Source: Desulfobulbaceae bacterium
GTDB lineage: Bacteria > Desulfobacterota > Desulfobulbia > Desulfobulbales > Desulfocapsaceae
NCBI GenBank assembly: GCA_027067035.1
Contig: JAMOMO010000465.1
Location: forward strand, 1-22,509
Reading direction: 5' to 3'
Length of the DNA: 22,509 bases
Shown here: positions 21,793 through 22,509 of the stretch, piece after piece
Layout: each line of letters starts with the position of its first letter
Position numbering within the stretch: position 1 is the stretch's first letter
Made by a program: the position numbers and the translations under genes
The notes under the pieces: generated by a model
What the model saw: only the letters and a program-made list of their open reading frames with translations
Told to the model about the DNA's origin: nothing
Databases searched by the model: none

Positions 21793-22353
21793 ATGAAGCA
21801 ACTTCTGACATGGCCCAATATGCTGACTGCATTGCGGTTTGCAATGATTCCGATGCTGGTAGTCCTCCTGATGATGGAGCAGACGACTGTCATTGCCTTT
21901 GTGGCCTGGTTTGTCTTTGCCCTTGCAGCTTTTACCGACTGGCTGGATGGATATCTTGCCCGGAAGTTTGATTGTGAAACGGTTCTTGGAAAGCTCATGG
22001 ACCCCCTTGCTGACAAGCTGCTGGTGACTGCAGCACTTATCATGCTTATCCCTCTTGAGCGGGTTCCGGCCTGGGTCTGCCTGATTATCATCGGCCGGGA
22101 AATTTTCATCACCGGTCTCCGTGGCCTTGCAGCCTCAACCGGTAAAGTAGTGGCCGCTGATAACCTTGGGAAGATAAAAAGTAATTTTCAGTACTACGGG
22201 GTCGGCTTCCTGATATTCCCCCTCAATCTACTCCCCATTCCCTATCAGTATGAATTTGGAATGGGCCTGATTTATATCTCACTGGTCATGAGTATCTGGT
22301 CTGCAGTAAACTACACCTACAAGCTCCGCGATATCTTTGTGGAAACCTCCTGA
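21793..22353 (+). CDS. pgsA: CDP-diacylglycerol--glycerol-3-phosphate 3-phosphatidyltransferase
   Basis: Inner-membrane enzyme of phosphatidylglycerol synthesis. Seen: 186 residues, highly hydrophobic, with several membrane segments. The CDP-alcohol phosphotransferase motif is complete: Asp52-Gly53, Ala56-Arg57, Gly66, Asp70 and Asp74 in DGYLARKFDCETVLGKLMDP, then LAD. N-terminal WPNMLTALRF and later IIIGREIFITGLR and GKIKSNFQYYGVGF fit the PgsA branch. Length is typical. An AAAGG sequence precedes the ATG at about 7 bases. Its 3' end is followed by the tRNA promoter. Confidence 0.95.
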   Translation: MKQLLTWPNMLTALRFAMIPMLVVLLMMEQTTVIAFVAWFVFALAAFTDWLDGYLARKFDCETVLGKLMDPLADKLLVTAALIMLIPLERVPAWVCLIIIGREIFITGLRGLAASTGKVVAADNLGKIKSNFQYYGVGFLIFPLNLLPIPYQYEFGMGLIYISLVMSIWSAVNYTYKLRDIFVETS

Positions 22354-22367
22354 TCCTGCCATTTTTC

Positions 22368-22397
22368 TTGACAGTAAGGAGGCAGTTACGGTATTAC
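22368..22397 (+). promoter_or_regulatory. candidate promoter of tRNA-Leu
   Basis: A perfect TTGACA (22368-22373), an 18-base spacer, then TATTAC (22392-22397; 4/6 match), with the expected start about 14 bases before the tRNA. The AGGAGG inside the spacer looks like a Shine-Dalgarno but no ORF follows; a CCTCCT at 22346-22351 could pair with it. Confidence 0.55.
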
Positions 22398-22417
22398 TCT
22401 TTATCCATTCCCAATGT

Positions 22418-22504
22418 GCCGGAGTGGTGAAACTGGTAGACGCACTGGACTCAAAATCCAGCGGGAGCAATCCCATGTCGGTTCGATTCCGACCTCCGGC
22501 ACCA
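22418..22504 (+). tRNA. tRNA-Leu (anticodon CAA)
   Basis: 87-base class II tRNA including an encoded CCA. Acceptor arm GCCGGAG (22418-22424) pairs with CTCCGGC before ACCA. D-stem GTG/CGC. Anticodon stem CTGGA/TCCAG (22445-22449, 22457-22461) encloses loop CTCAAAA, giving anticodon CAA at 22452-22454, which reads UUG leucine codons. A long variable arm GGGA-gcaa-TCCC and T-stem GTCGG/CCGAC follow. The long variable arm and CAA anticodon together identify leucine. It follows pgsA; its own candidate promoter suggests separate transcription. Confidence 0.97.
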
Positions 22505-22509
22505 GACGT

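Noticed and set aside
22377..22382. AGGAGG as a Shine-Dalgarno before a small gene after pgsA
   Set aside because: No start codon with a meaningful frame follows before the tRNA; the site fits inside the tRNA promoter spacer.

Overview
The window reads as a core chromosomal segment of a Gram-negative bacterium at about 50-55% G+C. The evidence is an outer-membrane LPS transport pair (lptA-lptB), sigma-54 (rpoN), a meso-diaminopimelate/lysine pathway and a signal-peptide lytic transglycosylase. The order argB-argD-argF-argG-argH, then a lipoprotein, then lysA-dapF-dapA-dapB, resembles what I know of Desulfobacterota (sulfate reducers and relatives, perhaps Desulfobulbales). That placement is inferred from gene order only. 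I see no phage, insertion sequence, CRISPR array or rRNA.

Layout. (1) 1-709, minus strand: 5' part of an alpha-oxoamine synthase (serine palmitoyltransferase-like), cut by the window edge. (2) 710-1061: divergent non-coding leader with a candidate promoter and a hairpin. (3) 1062-3322, plus: LysE/RhtB exporter, low-specificity threonine aldolase, SSAT-like GNAT acetyltransferase, probably one operon. (4) 3333-8026, minus, read from the right: lptA, lptB, rpoN, a WYL-domain regulator, and a fucosyltransferase-like glycosyltransferase with an A10 tract at its fourth to eighth codons. (5) 8027-8271: divergent control region with candidate promoters for lptA and argB. (6) 8272-14348, plus: argB, argD, argF, argG, argH, which convert N-acetylglutamate to arginine except for the argC and deacetylation steps. 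(7) 14351-19399: a fibronectin-III-type lipoprotein, then lysA, dapF, dapA, dapB for diaminopimelate and lysine. A strong hairpin separates dapF from dapA. (8) 19406-22353: folK, a small membrane-anchored Cys-motif protein coupled to a transaldolase-family aldolase, an SLT lytic transglycosylase, and pgsA. (9) 22418-22504: tRNA-Leu(CAA) behind its own candidate promoter.

Most of the window is ordinary biosynthesis and I found no clear new defence or mobile system. The items most worth a second look are the possible leaderless small protein translationally coupled to the aldolase, the FN3 lipoprotein embedded in the arg/lys block, the homopolymer-bearing glycosyltransferase, the WYL regulator directly after rpoN where hpf/ptsN are often found, and the duplicated-arm hairpin between dapF and dapA. 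Promoters and hairpins were found by eye, without energy calculations.
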